The notes beneath the pieces were generated by a model that was given only the letters and a program-made list of their open reading frames with translations, was not told the origin of the DNA and did no database searches. Below, one piece after another: positions 43,524 through 52,855 of a stretch of 64,000 nt of DNA; positions within the stretch are counted from its first letter, which is position 1, and the number at the start of each line of letters is the position of its first letter. This DNA is from Pontibacter akesuensis (GTDB lineage Bacteria > Bacteroidota > Bacteroidia > Cytophagales > Hymenobacteraceae): NCBI RefSeq assembly GCF_001611675.1, contig NZ_CP014766.1:3534001-3598000 (forward strand), read 5' to 3'. The translations under genes and the position numbers were made by a program.

Positions 43524-44519
43524 TTACCATTCATAGTCTCTTCTCGAAGATGATCCGTAAGTGTAGGGAGGTCCGCCATAGGTGTTTCTGTTTCCACCAT
43601 AGCTGGAGCTGCTCCCATAACTGTTGCGGTCACGGTTTTCATAGGATCTGCGGCGATCGTTATCATCATCGCTGAACCAGGATTTTACCGTATCTCCAGC
43701 CTTCTCTAGAAAGCCCCGATCATGGTCATCATGGTTGTTACGGTCATAATCAGAGCCATAACGGTTGCTAGAGCCATAGTTGTTGTTGCTGGAACCATAG
43801 CTGCTGTCGCTTCTGTAGCCCATTCTGTCTCTGTTTCCAGAGCCATAGTTGCTTGATCCGTAGTTAGACGAGCCATAGTTAGAACCTGATCCGTAGTTAG
43901 AGCTTCTGCCATAGTCAGATCCATTACGGTCGCGGTCATAGTCTGTGCCGTAATTGCTGGTAGTATAGCCCGTGCCATAAGTGCCGGAGCCATAGTTTCC
44001 GCTGTAGCTAGACCCACTGTTGTAAGTGCCGCTACCGTAGCTGTTTCTGCCCGAGTTGCGGTCAGAGTCATAGCTTGAGTAGCTGTCGCGGTTGCTCATG
44101 CCGCTTCTTCTGCGGTTATCGTTGTCATCGTCGTTAAACCACGAGGATACTTTATTTTCTGCTTTATCCCAGAAACTGCGGTCGTTGTCATTGTCTCTGT
44201 TGGAGCCATAGCGGTTGCTGGAACCATAGTTATCAGACGAGCCATAATCTGAGCGACCGTAGCTTGAGCCACTACTGCGTGGTGAATCATAAAATGAGCC
44301 GGTTGTGCGGCCGGTTCCAGAGCTTGAATAAGCGTCTATACCTGATCCCATGCCTGAGTTACGGTTTCCGTAGCCACTTGCACTTGAACTGCCATAGCTT
44401 GTGCGGTGGCGGTCTGTTAAATCCATATCGCCGGAATAATAGTTTCTGGCTGATCCTCTCGTTCTGGTTGTTTCGTTGTCATTAAACGGGTTGTAGCCCG
44501 AGTTTTCATAGCTTCTCAT
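43524..44519 (-). CDS. Low-complexity SYGS/Asp/Arg-rich protein (disordered)
   Basis: A 331-aa protein of extreme composition: Ser, Tyr, Gly, Asn, Asp and Arg make up most of it, with many SSNYGS/SYGS repeats resembling the prion-like regions of eukaryotic FUS-type proteins. Two ordered-looking islands of one motif interrupt it: RSFWDKAENKVSSWFNDDDND (~115-135) and RGFLEKAGDTVKSWFSDDDND (~270-290), each followed by basic residues. There is no signal peptide or membrane helix. Similar (F/W)(L/F)EKAGDxVxSWFxDDD motifs occur in Hymenobacteraceae proteins (recollection). Function unknown; a stress or desiccation-linked condensing or coating role is speculation. The gene has its own long upstream region. 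Confidence 0.85.
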   Translation of the reverse strand: MRSYENSGYNPFNDNETTRTRGSARNYYSGDMDLTDRHRTSYGSSSASGYGNRNSGMGSGIDAYSSSGTGRTTGSFYDSPRSSGSSYGRSDYGSSDNYGSSNRYGSNRDNDNDRSFWDKAENKVSSWFNDDDNDNRRRSGMSNRDSYSSYDSDRNSGRNSYGSGTYNSGSSYSGNYGSGTYGTGYTTSNYGTDYDRDRNGSDYGRSSNYGSGSNYGSSNYGSSNYGSGNRDRMGYRSDSSYGSSNNNYGSSNRYGSDYDRNNHDDHDRGFLEKAGDTVKSWFSDDDNDRRRSYENRDRNSYGSSSSYGGNRNTYGGPPYTYGSSSRRDYEW

Positions 44520-45023
44520 AGTTGTCGGTTTTAATTTAAAGATCTTATTTTCATCGTATTTGCTAGTCCCAATTATAAAACCGGGGCTAGTTATTTTTAC
44601 GTCTTCCTGGCATATATGTTATAATCTTCCTCTTTGCACTGTTCAAAAGTAACACAGCAACCCACCCAATGCTTTAGCGGCTAAAAGCTCTTTACTAGTG
44701 GTGCAATGCATAAAATATTTTACAAGTATAAAGTGCCAGCCTTTATAGTACTTTAAGATTGTTTGGCTACTTAAGAGTTAATTAGCAGGGTAGGTATATA
44801 AGGGCTGTGAACCTATTTTACAACTTGTATTACGGTGCTTTTTGCCTCTGTTTGGTGCTATGTATCTCGCTTTTGATATGAGCCTTAAATAGCAATATAT
44901 TTATAAGGTTCAAACTGGTGCATTGCTTTTGATGGTTTTTCTTTGTGGAGAAGGAAATTTAAAGTGCAATTCAGCTGTTTACCCGTCGTTAACAGTACAT
45001 CACATTTTAGCCATATTTTTCAT
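44520..45023. other. Non-coding gap between divergent genes
   Basis: About 500 bp, AT-rich, with one AAGTATA at 44725. No ORF, strong hairpin or consensus promoter was identified, though it must carry the promoters of both flanking genes. Confidence 0.5.
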
Positions 45024-45440
45024 ATGAGATTAAAAACAATGCTAGCCGCTCTGGCAGCAGTAGGCATGCTTACTGCGTGTGAGGATATCTTTGAGGATGG
45101 AAACATGCAACCTGATGGCTCAAAACCTAGTGTCGTAGTAAATAGCCCAAGCAGCAACCAAGCTATTAATGTGGCGCAGGGGCTGCTCGTCAATATCTCC
45201 GCCGTTGATAAAGACAAAGTAAAGGATCTTGATATTGTGCTGCAGTCGCAGGAGGAGGAGCAGAATACACTGATCAGCTTCTCAACCACCCCGGATAAAA
45301 ACGTGGTGGAGTTTGACTCGGTAGTAAGTGTCCAGGGAGTTAAGCCCGGTCGCTACAACCTCATTATCACCGCAACCGACTACCGCACCAACCAGACTGT
45401 TCAGGAGGTTCCGGTAATCATTCAGGCTCCTGCAAATTAG
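45024..45440 (+). CDS. Small lipoprotein with Ig-like fold
   Basis: A 138-aa protein starting MRLKTMLAALAAVGMLTACED; the in-frame ATG at 44943 lies before the signal peptide and is rejected. The lipobox LTAC places Cys19 as lipidation site. The rest is a beta-sandwich-like domain (KPSVVVNSPSSNQAINV, GLLVNISAVDKDKVKDLDIVL, PGRYNLIITATDYRTNQ) similar to DUF4625-type Ig domains. Probably an outer-membrane lipoprotein of unknown role. Ends before a strong terminator. Confidence 0.78.
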   Translation: MRLKTMLAALAAVGMLTACEDIFEDGNMQPDGSKPSVVVNSPSSNQAINVAQGLLVNISAVDKDKVKDLDIVLQSQEEEQNTLISFSTTPDKNVVEFDSVVSVQGVKPGRYNLIITATDYRTNQTVQEVPVIIQAPAN

Positions 45441-45455
45441 AACGAACGCTTTTAT

Positions 45456-45502
45456 AACTGAAAAGGCTGCTGTGGTATCATCCACAGCAGCCTTTTCAGT
45501 TT
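45456..45502. terminator. Bidirectional terminator between the lipoprotein and topB
   Basis: AACTGAAAAGGCTGCTGTGG pairs with its perfect complement around a 6-nt loop, giving a 20-bp stem with T-rich continuation. Confidence 0.92.
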
Positions 45503-45570
45503 AGCTTTTTTCCCCCTCATCCGTAGCCGGTTTATACTTCAGCAGCAGCCAATCCTTTAAGTATGGCTTC

Positions 45571-48012
45571 TTAAAACTGGTACACTACCTGCCACTGCTC
45601 ATTAAGTATAAGCGCGGCATCGAAAGGCTCACCGGTTTTTTGGGAGATAAAACCCTTTATTTTTGGCGTCTTACCTTTCAGTACCAGCGCAGCAATTTGC
45701 TTTTCTGACAGTTGTTTGCCGCCCATCTCAAAGGGCACCAGGAATTTGCAGCCCTCCCTGAACCGGCTGCAGCCATAGGCGCTGTTGCCTTTGAGCAACT
45801 TACCCTGCTTGCACCTGGGGCACTGGGCAAAGGGATCTTTCTCGGCGGTTTTCTCCACCTTCTCCACCTTCTCCACCACCAGTTGCTTATTTGCATCCAG
45901 CGTAAGTATGGCATCATAGCTTTCACCCTGCGCATCCTTAAACCCTTTGATGGTGGGCGTTTTGCCTTTGCTCAGCAGGGCCTGCACCTGCTTATCGGTT
46001 ATTTCCTTGCCCTGCTGTTCGATGGGCAGCAGAAAGCGGCAGCCTTCTTTATAGCGGATGCAGCCATAGGCTTTGGAGCCCTTTAAAATGTGGCCTTCTT
46101 TGCAGGCAGGGCAGGAGCCAAGTCCCTGAGTCGGAGGTGCAGCAGCGCTGTTCTTTTTAGCTGCTTTAGCAGGCTTTTGTGCAGGCTTTGCTTCGTCCGG
46201 TTGCGGCTCCATTGTTACGGTGGCGGCGTGGTCATACTTCACTTCCTGCACCAGGCTCATCACAAACTCCTGCAGTTCCTGCAGAAACGTCTCGGCTTTA
46301 AACTCGCCGCCCTCTATTTGCCGTAGCTTGCGCTCCCACTGCCCCGTCATCTCCGCCGACTTCAGCGTCTGGTTTCTTATAACGCCAATCAGGTCGATGC
46401 CCATTTGTGTGGGAATGATTTTCTTCTTGTCTTTGCGGATGTACTGGCGCTTAAAGAGTGTCTCGATGATGGCGGCACGGGTAGAGGGGCGGCCGATTCC
46501 GTTCTCCTTCAGCGCGTCCTTCAATTCCTCATCCTCCACCTGCCTGCCGGCTGTTTCCATGGCGCGAAGCAGGGTGGCCTCTGTATACTCCTTGGGCGGG
46601 TTCGTCATTTTCTTCTCCAGCAGCGGGGCGTGCGGGCCATGTTCGCCTTTGTCGAAGTGGGGGAGAACGCCGGTAGCTTCGTCCTCTTCTTTCCCGTCCT
46701 TGGTGGTTGGTTCGGTTTTGATGTCTTCCGCACCGTACAGCACGCGCCAGCCCGGCTCCAGAATCTGCTTGCCGCGCACCCGGAAATCATACCCAGCCGA
46801 CTCGGCCATCACTGTGGTGTTGCTCACAATACAATCCGGGTACAGGGCAGCCAGGAAACGGCGCGTGATGATATCGTACACATCCGCTTCGCGCCCGTAC
46901 AGGCTACCTGCATCAGCGCCTGTCGGGATGATGGCGTGGTGGTCTGTTACTTTGTTGTTGTTAAAGACTTTCTTCGTTTTCCGGATTTTACTTTCTAAGA
47001 GCGGCGCTACTTCCTGCCTGTACTGGTTCAGCCCCTGCAGGATGTCGGGAATCTTCGGGTAGATATCATCGGGCAAAAACGTGGTATCCACACGCGGGTA
47101 GGAAACTACCTTTTTTTCGTACAGGCTCTGCACCGTTTTCAGTGTCTCGTCTGCCGAAAGGCTTAACTTGTTGTTGCACTCAATCTGCAATGAGGTCAGG
47201 TCGAATAACTTAGGCGGAGATTCGGTGCCTTTCTTTGTCTCCACATCCGTTATAGTCAGTTCCGCCTCCCGGATGGCATCCATTATTTTCTGCGCCTCTT
47301 CCTCTTTCTGGAAGCGCCCATTGGTACTCGAGAAGGTTGTGTCGCGGTAAACGGTTTTAAGCTCCCAGAAAGGCTGGGGCACAAAATTGGCTATTTCGTG
47401 ATGTCGGTTCACCAGCATGGCCAATGTAGGCGTCTGCACCCTGCCTATGGAAAGCGTCTGGCGGCCGTTGGCATACTTCAGCGTAAAGAGGCGCGTGGCG
47501 TTCAGGCCCAGCAGCCAATCGCCGATGGCGCGGCTTTTACCTGCCTGGTACAGCAGATCGAATTCCGAGCCATCCTTTAGTTTGGCAAAGCCCTGCCGAA
47601 TGGCATCCTCGGTGAGCGAGGAAATCCAGAGGCGTTTAAAAGGCTTACGGTAATTAGCCTCCGTAAGCACCCAGCGCTGTATTACTTCCCCTTCCTGCCC
47701 GGCGTCACCGCAGTTTATTACTTCCTCGGCATTCTCCAGCAGCTTTTTTATAATACCGAACTGCTTTTGCACCCCGCTGTCCTTCATCAGCTTAATGCCA
47801 TACTTCTCAGGCAGCATCGGCAGGTCGTACATGCTCCAGCGCTTCCACTCGGGTTTGTAATCGTCGGGTTCGCGCAGGGTACAGAAATGCCCGAAGGTCC
47901 AGGTTACCTGATAGCCGTTGCCTTCAAAGTAGCCTTCTTTCCTGGCTTTGGCACCAAGCACCAGGGCAATCTCACGGGCAACACTCGGTTTTTCAGCAAT
48001 GCAAACTTTCAA
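45571..48012 (-). CDS. topB: DNA topoisomerase III
   Basis: An 813-aa type IA topoisomerase. The Toprim domain starts at the N terminus (MKVCIAEKPSVAREIALVLG, NCGDAGQEGEVIQRW), the cleavage/rejoining region includes LSIGRVQTPTLAMLVNRHHE, and the catalytic Tyr is in VVSYPRVDTTFLPDD. The C-terminal third adds two zinc-finger-like repeats (CPACKEGHILKGSKAYGCIR and CPRCKQGKLLKGNSAYGCSR) separated by KGKTPTIKGF-type segments. It relaxes negatively supercoiled DNA and decatenates. Chromosomal TopB of this long form is common in Bacteroidota. Monocistronic. Confidence 0.95.
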   Translation of the reverse strand: MKVCIAEKPSVAREIALVLGAKARKEGYFEGNGYQVTWTFGHFCTLREPDDYKPEWKRWSMYDLPMLPEKYGIKLMKDSGVQKQFGIIKKLLENAEEVINCGDAGQEGEVIQRWVLTEANYRKPFKRLWISSLTEDAIRQGFAKLKDGSEFDLLYQAGKSRAIGDWLLGLNATRLFTLKYANGRQTLSIGRVQTPTLAMLVNRHHEIANFVPQPFWELKTVYRDTTFSSTNGRFQKEEEAQKIMDAIREAELTITDVETKKGTESPPKLFDLTSLQIECNNKLSLSADETLKTVQSLYEKKVVSYPRVDTTFLPDDIYPKIPDILQGLNQYRQEVAPLLESKIRKTKKVFNNNKVTDHHAIIPTGADAGSLYGREADVYDIITRRFLAALYPDCIVSNTTVMAESAGYDFRVRGKQILEPGWRVLYGAEDIKTEPTTKDGKEEDEATGVLPHFDKGEHGPHAPLLEKKMTNPPKEYTEATLLRAMETAGRQVEDEELKDALKENGIGRPSTRAAIIETLFKRQYIRKDKKKIIPTQMGIDLIGVIRNQTLKSAEMTGQWERKLRQIEGGEFKAETFLQELQEFVMSLVQEVKYDHAATVTMEPQPDEAKPAQKPAKAAKKNSAAAPPTQGLGSCPACKEGHILKGSKAYGCIRYKEGCRFLLPIEQQGKEITDKQVQALLSKGKTPTIKGFKDAQGESYDAILTLDANKQLVVEKVEKVEKTAEKDPFAQCPRCKQGKLLKGNSAYGCSRFREGCKFLVPFEMGGKQLSEKQIAALVLKGKTPKIKGFISQKTGEPFDAALILNEQWQVVYQF

Positions 48013-48313
48013 GCTTCGTGGTTTTTAAGAGTATAATCAGCCTACAAATTTAATCATTTCAGGGCTGATCTGCGAACTTAATATAAAGGGATTGGCAGAA
48101 TCAAAACTTAAAACAAAAGAGCATTTCTGATGTTGAGGGCATATGGAAATACAACAATCCGGGTGTAGGCTATTGTAGAGTTATACTTACCTTTAGGCCT
48201 AATAATTATATTTTTATAATTAAGTGTTTCATCCCTAATGTTATAAACCTTGCGTTGCAACATTAGGAGCAAAGTGGTTGTAGAACAAAGTAATTACCTT
48301 GAGCAAATGATAT
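48013..48313. other. Intergenic region with a 9-bp inverted repeat
   Basis: CCTAATGTT (48234-48242) and AACATTAGG (48259-48267) flank a 16-bp centre about 50 bp before the phosphoesterase start and could be an operator. A TATACTT lies at 48182. Nothing else is recognised. Confidence 0.45.
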
Positions 48314-49141
48314 ATGATTACTAATGTGATAAAGTATGGCCGAGCTGCTTTGATGCCGGTCGTACTGCTTTTCAGCGCCTTTTTTATGCAGGCCTGCGAA
48401 GAGTTTGAATACAGCCCTTACGAAGTGCGCCTTAGTGCTGATGAGAAAGGCATCAACAAGCGCAACATCGATAAAATAAATGCGCTGAACATTTCCCCTT
48501 CAGATACCCTTCGCTTCGTGCTCACCTCAGACCCACAGGGGTTTTACCAGGAAAACGAGAAGCTGGTAAGGCAGATCAACACATTGGATGACATCTCTTT
48601 TGTGCTGATTGGGGGGGACTTGACTGATTTTGGCCTCACCAAGGAGTTCAAGCTGGTGCATGAAGATTTCAAGACCCTAAAAATGCCATACGTGGCGGTG
48701 GTGGGCAACCATGATGCCATCAACAACGGCAAAGAGGTTTTCAGCGCCATGTACGGCGACTATGACGTGAGCTTCGGGGTGGGCAACAGCAGGTTTATTT
48801 TGCTGAACACCAATGCGCTGGAGTTTAAGGATGAGGCGCCGGACCTGGTGTGGCTGGAGCAGGAACTGCAAGCGGCTGCGGGTTACGAGCACATCTTCGT
48901 GATTTCGCACATTCCCCCTACCAACGGTGAGTTTGGGGAGAATAACGCTGAGAAGTATAGCAACCTGCTGAAGCAGTACAACGCCTCATACTCAATCCAC
49001 GGGCACAACCATAGCTTTAAACACCACTACCCGTATGGGGAGCAGGTACCGTATATGGAGTCAGCCGCTACCGAAGACCTGGAGTATGTAGTGTTCACGG
49101 TTGTTGGAAACCGGGTGAGTTACGAGCGGGTTATTCTTTAA
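48314..49141 (+). CDS. Metallophosphoesterase lipoprotein
   Basis: A 275-aa calcineurin-like phosphoesterase with a lipoprotein signal (FFMQAC, Cys28). Metal motifs are LTSDPQG, IGGDLTDFG, VVGNHDAIN, VISHIPPTN and SIHGHNHSF. The first motif has Gln where many members have His (DxH), which may alter the metal site. Likely anchored facing the periplasm; the substrate (phosphoesters of lipids or nucleotides) is unknown. The next gene starts 10 bp later. Confidence 0.87.
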   Translation: MITNVIKYGRAALMPVVLLFSAFFMQACEEFEYSPYEVRLSADEKGINKRNIDKINALNISPSDTLRFVLTSDPQGFYQENEKLVRQINTLDDISFVLIGGDLTDFGLTKEFKLVHEDFKTLKMPYVAVVGNHDAINNGKEVFSAMYGDYDVSFGVGNSRFILLNTNALEFKDEAPDLVWLEQELQAAAGYEHIFVISHIPPTNGEFGENNAEKYSNLLKQYNASYSIHGHNHSFKHHYPYGEQVPYMESAATEDLEYVVFTVVGNRVSYERVIL

Positions 49142-49151
49142 GCGAATCACG

Positions 49152-49757
49152 ATGAAATTAAAAATACACCTGCTGCTGCTTTGTCTGCTCGCCCTCCCTT
49201 ATGTAGGTATTGGCCAGATGGCAGCAGACTCTGCGGATGCCAGAAAGTGGTATGCCCCGGATGCGGTAACGCTGCAGTTTGCCGGGAACACGGGTTTTTT
49301 GTCGCTGGGGGCCAACTACAGTTTCCAGAAAGATAAAGTGAATGCAGAGTTGCTCTATGGTTTCGTTCCAAAGCTTGATGCCGAGGAAGTGCTGCACCTG
49401 CTAACACTAAAAGGCATTTATAAACCTATTCGCAGAGTGGAACTGGGCAATGATTTTACCCTGACGCCGCTACGCATGAACCTGGGCATCAGCTACTATT
49501 TCCGGGACCAGTTCTCCACCACCTGGGACTCAGCCTACCCCAAGAACTATTATTGGTGGACCAGCAGCCTGCGTTTAACAGGCGGCCTGGGTTCTGAGCT
49601 GCATTATCCGCTCAGAAACAGTAACACGTTCAGGGAACTGACCTTTTATGGAGAAGTTGGCACCTACGACTTGATTGTAACGTCTGCCGTAAAAGACCCT
49701 ACACTTAAAGCCTGGGACATCATCAGCTTTGCGCTTGGGGCACGGGCAAACTTTTAA
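49152..49757 (+). CDS. Predicted outer-membrane protein, 201 aa
   Basis: It has a signal peptide (~1-21, GIGQ) and then alternating amphipathic strands rich in Tyr/Trp/Phe (VTLQFAGNTGFLSLGANYSF, LRMNLGISYYFRD, YYWWTSSLRLTGGLG), ending in a strand with terminal Phe (FALGARANF), the signature of small outer-membrane beta-barrels. No named family recognised. It is in tandem with the phosphoesterase lipoprotein with a 10-bp gap, so the two may work together at the outer membrane. Confidence 0.75.
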   Translation: MKLKIHLLLLCLLALPYVGIGQMAADSADARKWYAPDAVTLQFAGNTGFLSLGANYSFQKDKVNAELLYGFVPKLDAEEVLHLLTLKGIYKPIRRVELGNDFTLTPLRMNLGISYYFRDQFSTTWDSAYPKNYYWWTSSLRLTGGLGSELHYPLRNSNTFRELTFYGEVGTYDLIVTSAVKDPTLKAWDIISFALGARANF

Positions 49758-49782
49758 GTATAGAATTAAGACTAAATTTTAA

Positions 49783-50004
49783 ATGCAGCCGATAGGGAAG
49801 ACCATTGTTATACTAGGTGTCATACTTGTAGTGGTCGGGCTGGTGGTATGGCTGGCAGGCGATAAGTTCAGCTGGTTCGGCCACCTCCCAGGCGATATTC
49901 GCATAGAGAAGAAGAACATGCGGTTCTATGCCCCCATTACAAGTATGATTTTGCTAAGCATCCTTTTTTCAGTGGTGCTGTGGCTCTTCCGCAAGTTCTT
50001 TTAA
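49783..50004 (+). CDS. DUF2905 domain-containing protein
   Basis: A 73-aa membrane protein with two hydrophobic helices flanking the conserved LPGDIRIEKKNMRFYAPI loop that defines DUF2905. Function unknown. It follows the preceding gene by 25 bp. Confidence 0.88.
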   Translation: MQPIGKTIVILGVILVVVGLVVWLAGDKFSWFGHLPGDIRIEKKNMRFYAPITSMILLSILFSVVLWLFRKFF

Positions 50005-50129
50005 TCTGCAGGATTCAAACTTTGCCAGCACTTGCTTAACTTGTGTCGCCAAAGTATAAATCCTGCACTACCACTTCATCTTACCGGTATTTAACGGTGT
50101 CTGTGCTGCTTTGGCTTAGCTACTGAGCC

Positions 50130-50894
50130 ATGTTTTTTATTCTTTCCAAAACCCTTGATTTCCTGTTGATGCCCCTGGTTTGGGTGCTGTTGCTGCTTTT
50201 CCTGGCGCTCTTCCTGAGGTCGGTTAAATGGCGGCGCCTTAGCATGGTTGGCGCTGTACTCATACTTGTTGTTTTTAGCAATCCATTTATCAGCAACCTG
50301 GCCTGGCGTGCCTGGGAGGTTGCCCCAACACCTGTAAGAGAAGTGGGTACCTATGATGTGGCGGTGGTGTTAACCGGCGTAACAGAGTACCATCCGGGAC
50401 TGACCGATAGGGTGCACACCAAAAAAGGAGCCGATCGCCTCCTGCACACGCTGCAGCTTTACAGGTTGGGAAAAGTCGATAAAATCCTGATCACCGGCGG
50501 CAAAGGTTTTCTGATGGACGACATGGTGCCTGAGGCCGAGCAACTGAAGCGCATCCTGCTGATGGCGAAGGTGCCGGAGGAAGATATCGTGATAGAAACC
50601 AGAGCAGTTAACACGCGCGAGAATGCGTTGTTCACGGCTGAACTGCTAGAGCGCCACCCCGAGTGGCAGCGCGTGCTGTTGGTTACCTCAGCCTTCCACA
50701 TGCGCAGGGCTGCCGGCTGCTTCGAAAAAGCCGGTATCAGGTTTGACGCTTACCCAACGGACTTTTACTCCTCAGCACCCATTTACACACCCGACTACAC
50801 CATTATTCCCAGCGCCATCTCCTTTGAAAGCTGGCACCACCTGATTCATGAAATAGCAGGATACATGGTGTATAAGATCCTTGGCTATTGCTAA
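50130..50894 (+). CDS. YdcF family (DUF218) envelope protein
   Basis: A 254-aa protein with two N-terminal membrane helices (~10-28, ~36-55) and a DUF218 domain: VAVVLTGVTEYHPGLTDRV, ADRLLHTLQLYRLGKVDKILITGG, then VIETRAVNTRENALFTAELL and VLLVTSAFHMRRAAGCFEKAG with the conserved Ser/His. ElyC/SanA/YdcF-type proteins are linked to envelope integrity. The C terminus (HHLIHEIAGYMVYKILGY) matches ElyC-like members. Confidence 0.88.
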   Translation: MFFILSKTLDFLLMPLVWVLLLLFLALFLRSVKWRRLSMVGAVLILVVFSNPFISNLAWRAWEVAPTPVREVGTYDVAVVLTGVTEYHPGLTDRVHTKKGADRLLHTLQLYRLGKVDKILITGGKGFLMDDMVPEAEQLKRILLMAKVPEEDIVIETRAVNTRENALFTAELLERHPEWQRVLLVTSAFHMRRAAGCFEKAGIRFDAYPTDFYSSAPIYTPDYTIIPSAISFESWHHLIHEIAGYMVYKILGYC

Positions 50895-51297
50895 GTATGA
50901 TGTACTGGTTTGGGAATGTGTTAATTTGCTAATGGGCTGATTCTGGAATGTTTTTTTTGCTGGGTGAAGTATAGGACAGCTGTTTATACTTAGCAGCTAC
51001 CGTATACCCACCCCTGCCCCTCCGAGGAGGGGAATTTCCAACAAGCGTAAAAGTCCCCTCGCCCCTTGGGGAGAAGGGGGTATACTTAGCAGAAGCTATC
51101 AATACGGAAGCATTTACCTTATCCTAGCCCTCTCCTGCCAGTAGAGGGGAATTCAATAGCAAAAACGTAGTAAGCTAAGACCTAGCAGCGTGCGCAGCTC
51201 CTGCGAGTGTCTGGCCTTAGCAGAACAAAGCTTGAATCTTCGACTTAGCACATCACCACATTAACTAATCAGCACATTAAATCAATCAATCCAAAAA
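50895..51297. repeat. Gene-free stretch with C/G-run repeats and a 16-bp tandem duplication
   Basis: Three C/G-run elements are seen (CACCCCTGCCCCTCCGAGGA near 51008, GTCCCCTCGCCCCTTGGGGA near 51052, CCCTCTCCTGCCAGTAGAGG near 51130). Adjacent to the aldehyde dehydrogenase stop, ATCAATCAATCCAAAA (51281-51296) is duplicated at 51297, so the stop codon lies in the second copy. Three TATACTT/AAGTATA heptamers occur in the first 190 bp. Confidence 0.6.
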
Positions 51298-52662
51298 TCA
51301 ATCAATCCAAATACTCTTCTGATTGACAAACTCCCGAATACCTAAGTAGGATAACTCACGGCCGTAGCCGGATTTCTTGATGCCGCCGAAAGGCATTTCG
51401 GGAGAGGAAGCCACGAGGGCGTTAACGAACATGGCGCCTGTTTCCACCTGCTTCGCCACACGCAAGCCGCGTTCCCGATCCTGTGTCCAAACGGCACCAC
51501 CGAGGCCGAAGCGGGAATCGTTGGCTACGGCAATAGCCTCATCTTCGTCTTTCACCACCATCACCGCCGCCACCGGCCCAAACATTTCCTCCTCGTAAGC
51601 AGGCATGCCCGGTTTCACGTTCTTCAGGATCATCGGCTTAAAGTAGGCGTTGTCGTTTCCCTGGCGGCCGCCGTCCAGCACCACTTCGGCTCCTTTCGCC
51701 ACCGAGTCGTTTACCTGCTGTTCCAGCTCCTCGGCCAGATCCTTCCGGGCCATCGGTCCAAAGTCCACATCTTCTTTCAATGGATCGCCCGTTTTAAAGG
51801 CCTGCATCTTCTGGGAAAACTTCTGCAGAAACGCTTCGGCTATACTTTCCACCACGATAAAGCGCTTGGCGGCAATACAGCTCTGGCCCGTGTTCACCAT
51901 GCGGGACTTTACGGCTACCTCAGCAGCCTGTTCTAGGTCGGCATCGTCCAGCACAATAAAGGCATCGCTGCCGCCTAGCTCCAGCACAGTTTTCTTGATT
52001 TCCCTGCCTGCCTTTTCGGCCACTTTAGATCCTGCCAGCTCACTTCCCGTTAAGGTCACGGCTTTAACGTGCGGGTGCTCAATCACGGCATCCACGGCGC
52101 CGGAGCCGATCAGCAGCGACTGGAATACATTATCCGGAAAGCCTGCCGTCCGCACAATTTCCTCGATGGCCTGAGCGCATTGCGGTACATTGGAAGCATG
52201 TTTCAGCAAGCCAACGTTACCGGCCATCAGCGCCGGGGCCAGGAAACGGTATACTTGCCAGAACGGGAAATTCCAGGGCATGATAGCCAGCACCACCCCG
52301 AGCGGCTCATACGAAATAAAACTGCGGGAGGCACCCGACGCTATTTCTTCATCAGCCATAAATTCTGCTGCGTTCTCGGCGTAGTAGCGGCACACGGTGG
52401 CGCACTTCTTTACCTCTGCCATGGCCGATTTCAGAGGCTTCCCCATTTCCAGTGAAATTATCCGGCCATACTTCTCCGCCTCCTTCTCCAGGATATCTGC
52501 CTGCTTTTGCATGTGCTTTGCCCGCTCCTCAAAAGGTACCTTGCGCCAGGAAAGGAAGGCTTGATGTGCCTGTTCTATTTTCTCTGTCACCTCGCCTGAG
52601 GTGTGCGCAGTAAAGGTTTTTATAAGTTCTCCGGTAGCGGGGTTTCGTGTTTCTATCGCCAT
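51298..52662 (-). CDS. NAD(P)-dependent succinate-semialdehyde dehydrogenase family protein
   Basis: A 454-aa aldehyde dehydrogenase. It has PWNFPFWQVYRFLAPALMAGN, the cofactor-binding TLTGSELAGSKVAE, catalytic Glu in TVLELGGSDAFIVL and catalytic Cys in NTGQSCIAAKRFIV; the C terminus (EMPFGGIKKSGYGRELSYLGIREFVNQKSI) is typical of the GabD/SSDH group. It oxidises succinate semialdehyde or a similar short aldehyde in the cytoplasm. Divergent from the sigma-factor operon. Confidence 0.88.
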   Translation of the reverse strand: MAIETRNPATGELIKTFTAHTSGEVTEKIEQAHQAFLSWRKVPFEERAKHMQKQADILEKEAEKYGRIISLEMGKPLKSAMAEVKKCATVCRYYAENAAEFMADEEIASGASRSFISYEPLGVVLAIMPWNFPFWQVYRFLAPALMAGNVGLLKHASNVPQCAQAIEEIVRTAGFPDNVFQSLLIGSGAVDAVIEHPHVKAVTLTGSELAGSKVAEKAGREIKKTVLELGGSDAFIVLDDADLEQAAEVAVKSRMVNTGQSCIAAKRFIVVESIAEAFLQKFSQKMQAFKTGDPLKEDVDFGPMARKDLAEELEQQVNDSVAKGAEVVLDGGRQGNDNAYFKPMILKNVKPGMPAYEEEMFGPVAAVMVVKDEDEAIAVANDSRFGLGGAVWTQDRERGLRVAKQVETGAMFVNALVASSPEMPFGGIKKSGYGRELSYLGIREFVNQKSIWID

Positions 52663-52784
52663 AGTATTGTTTTCAGTTTATGCTACTCCTATACGCAAAG
52701 GCAAAAAGAGGGTATGTTTCCCCGCAAAGCTACAACTACAGCAGGTGCAGCGATAACATTTTTCACCCCTCTATAGTTAAAGAG

Positions 52785-52792
52785 TATATTTG
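52785..52792 (+). promoter_or_regulatory. Candidate -7 element of the ECF sigma operon
   Basis: TATATTTG fits TAnnTTTG, 64 bp before the TTG start. The expected -33 position is T-rich (ATTTTTC) rather than TTG. Confidence 0.45.
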
Positions 52793-52855
52793 TTGGGAAA
52801 TTTTTAATTTTGGTGTGGGCGTTTAGAAGCACCCGTATTGTAAGCCTTAACACAC

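Noticed and set aside
43524-44519. Repetitive region as a CRISPR array or tandem DNA repeat
   Set aside because: Repeats are short, irregular and maintain one open reading frame coding SYGS units; there are no spacers of uniform length.
46220-47062. 280-aa plus-strand ORF
   Set aside because: Antisense to topB; low-complexity Ser-rich shadow.
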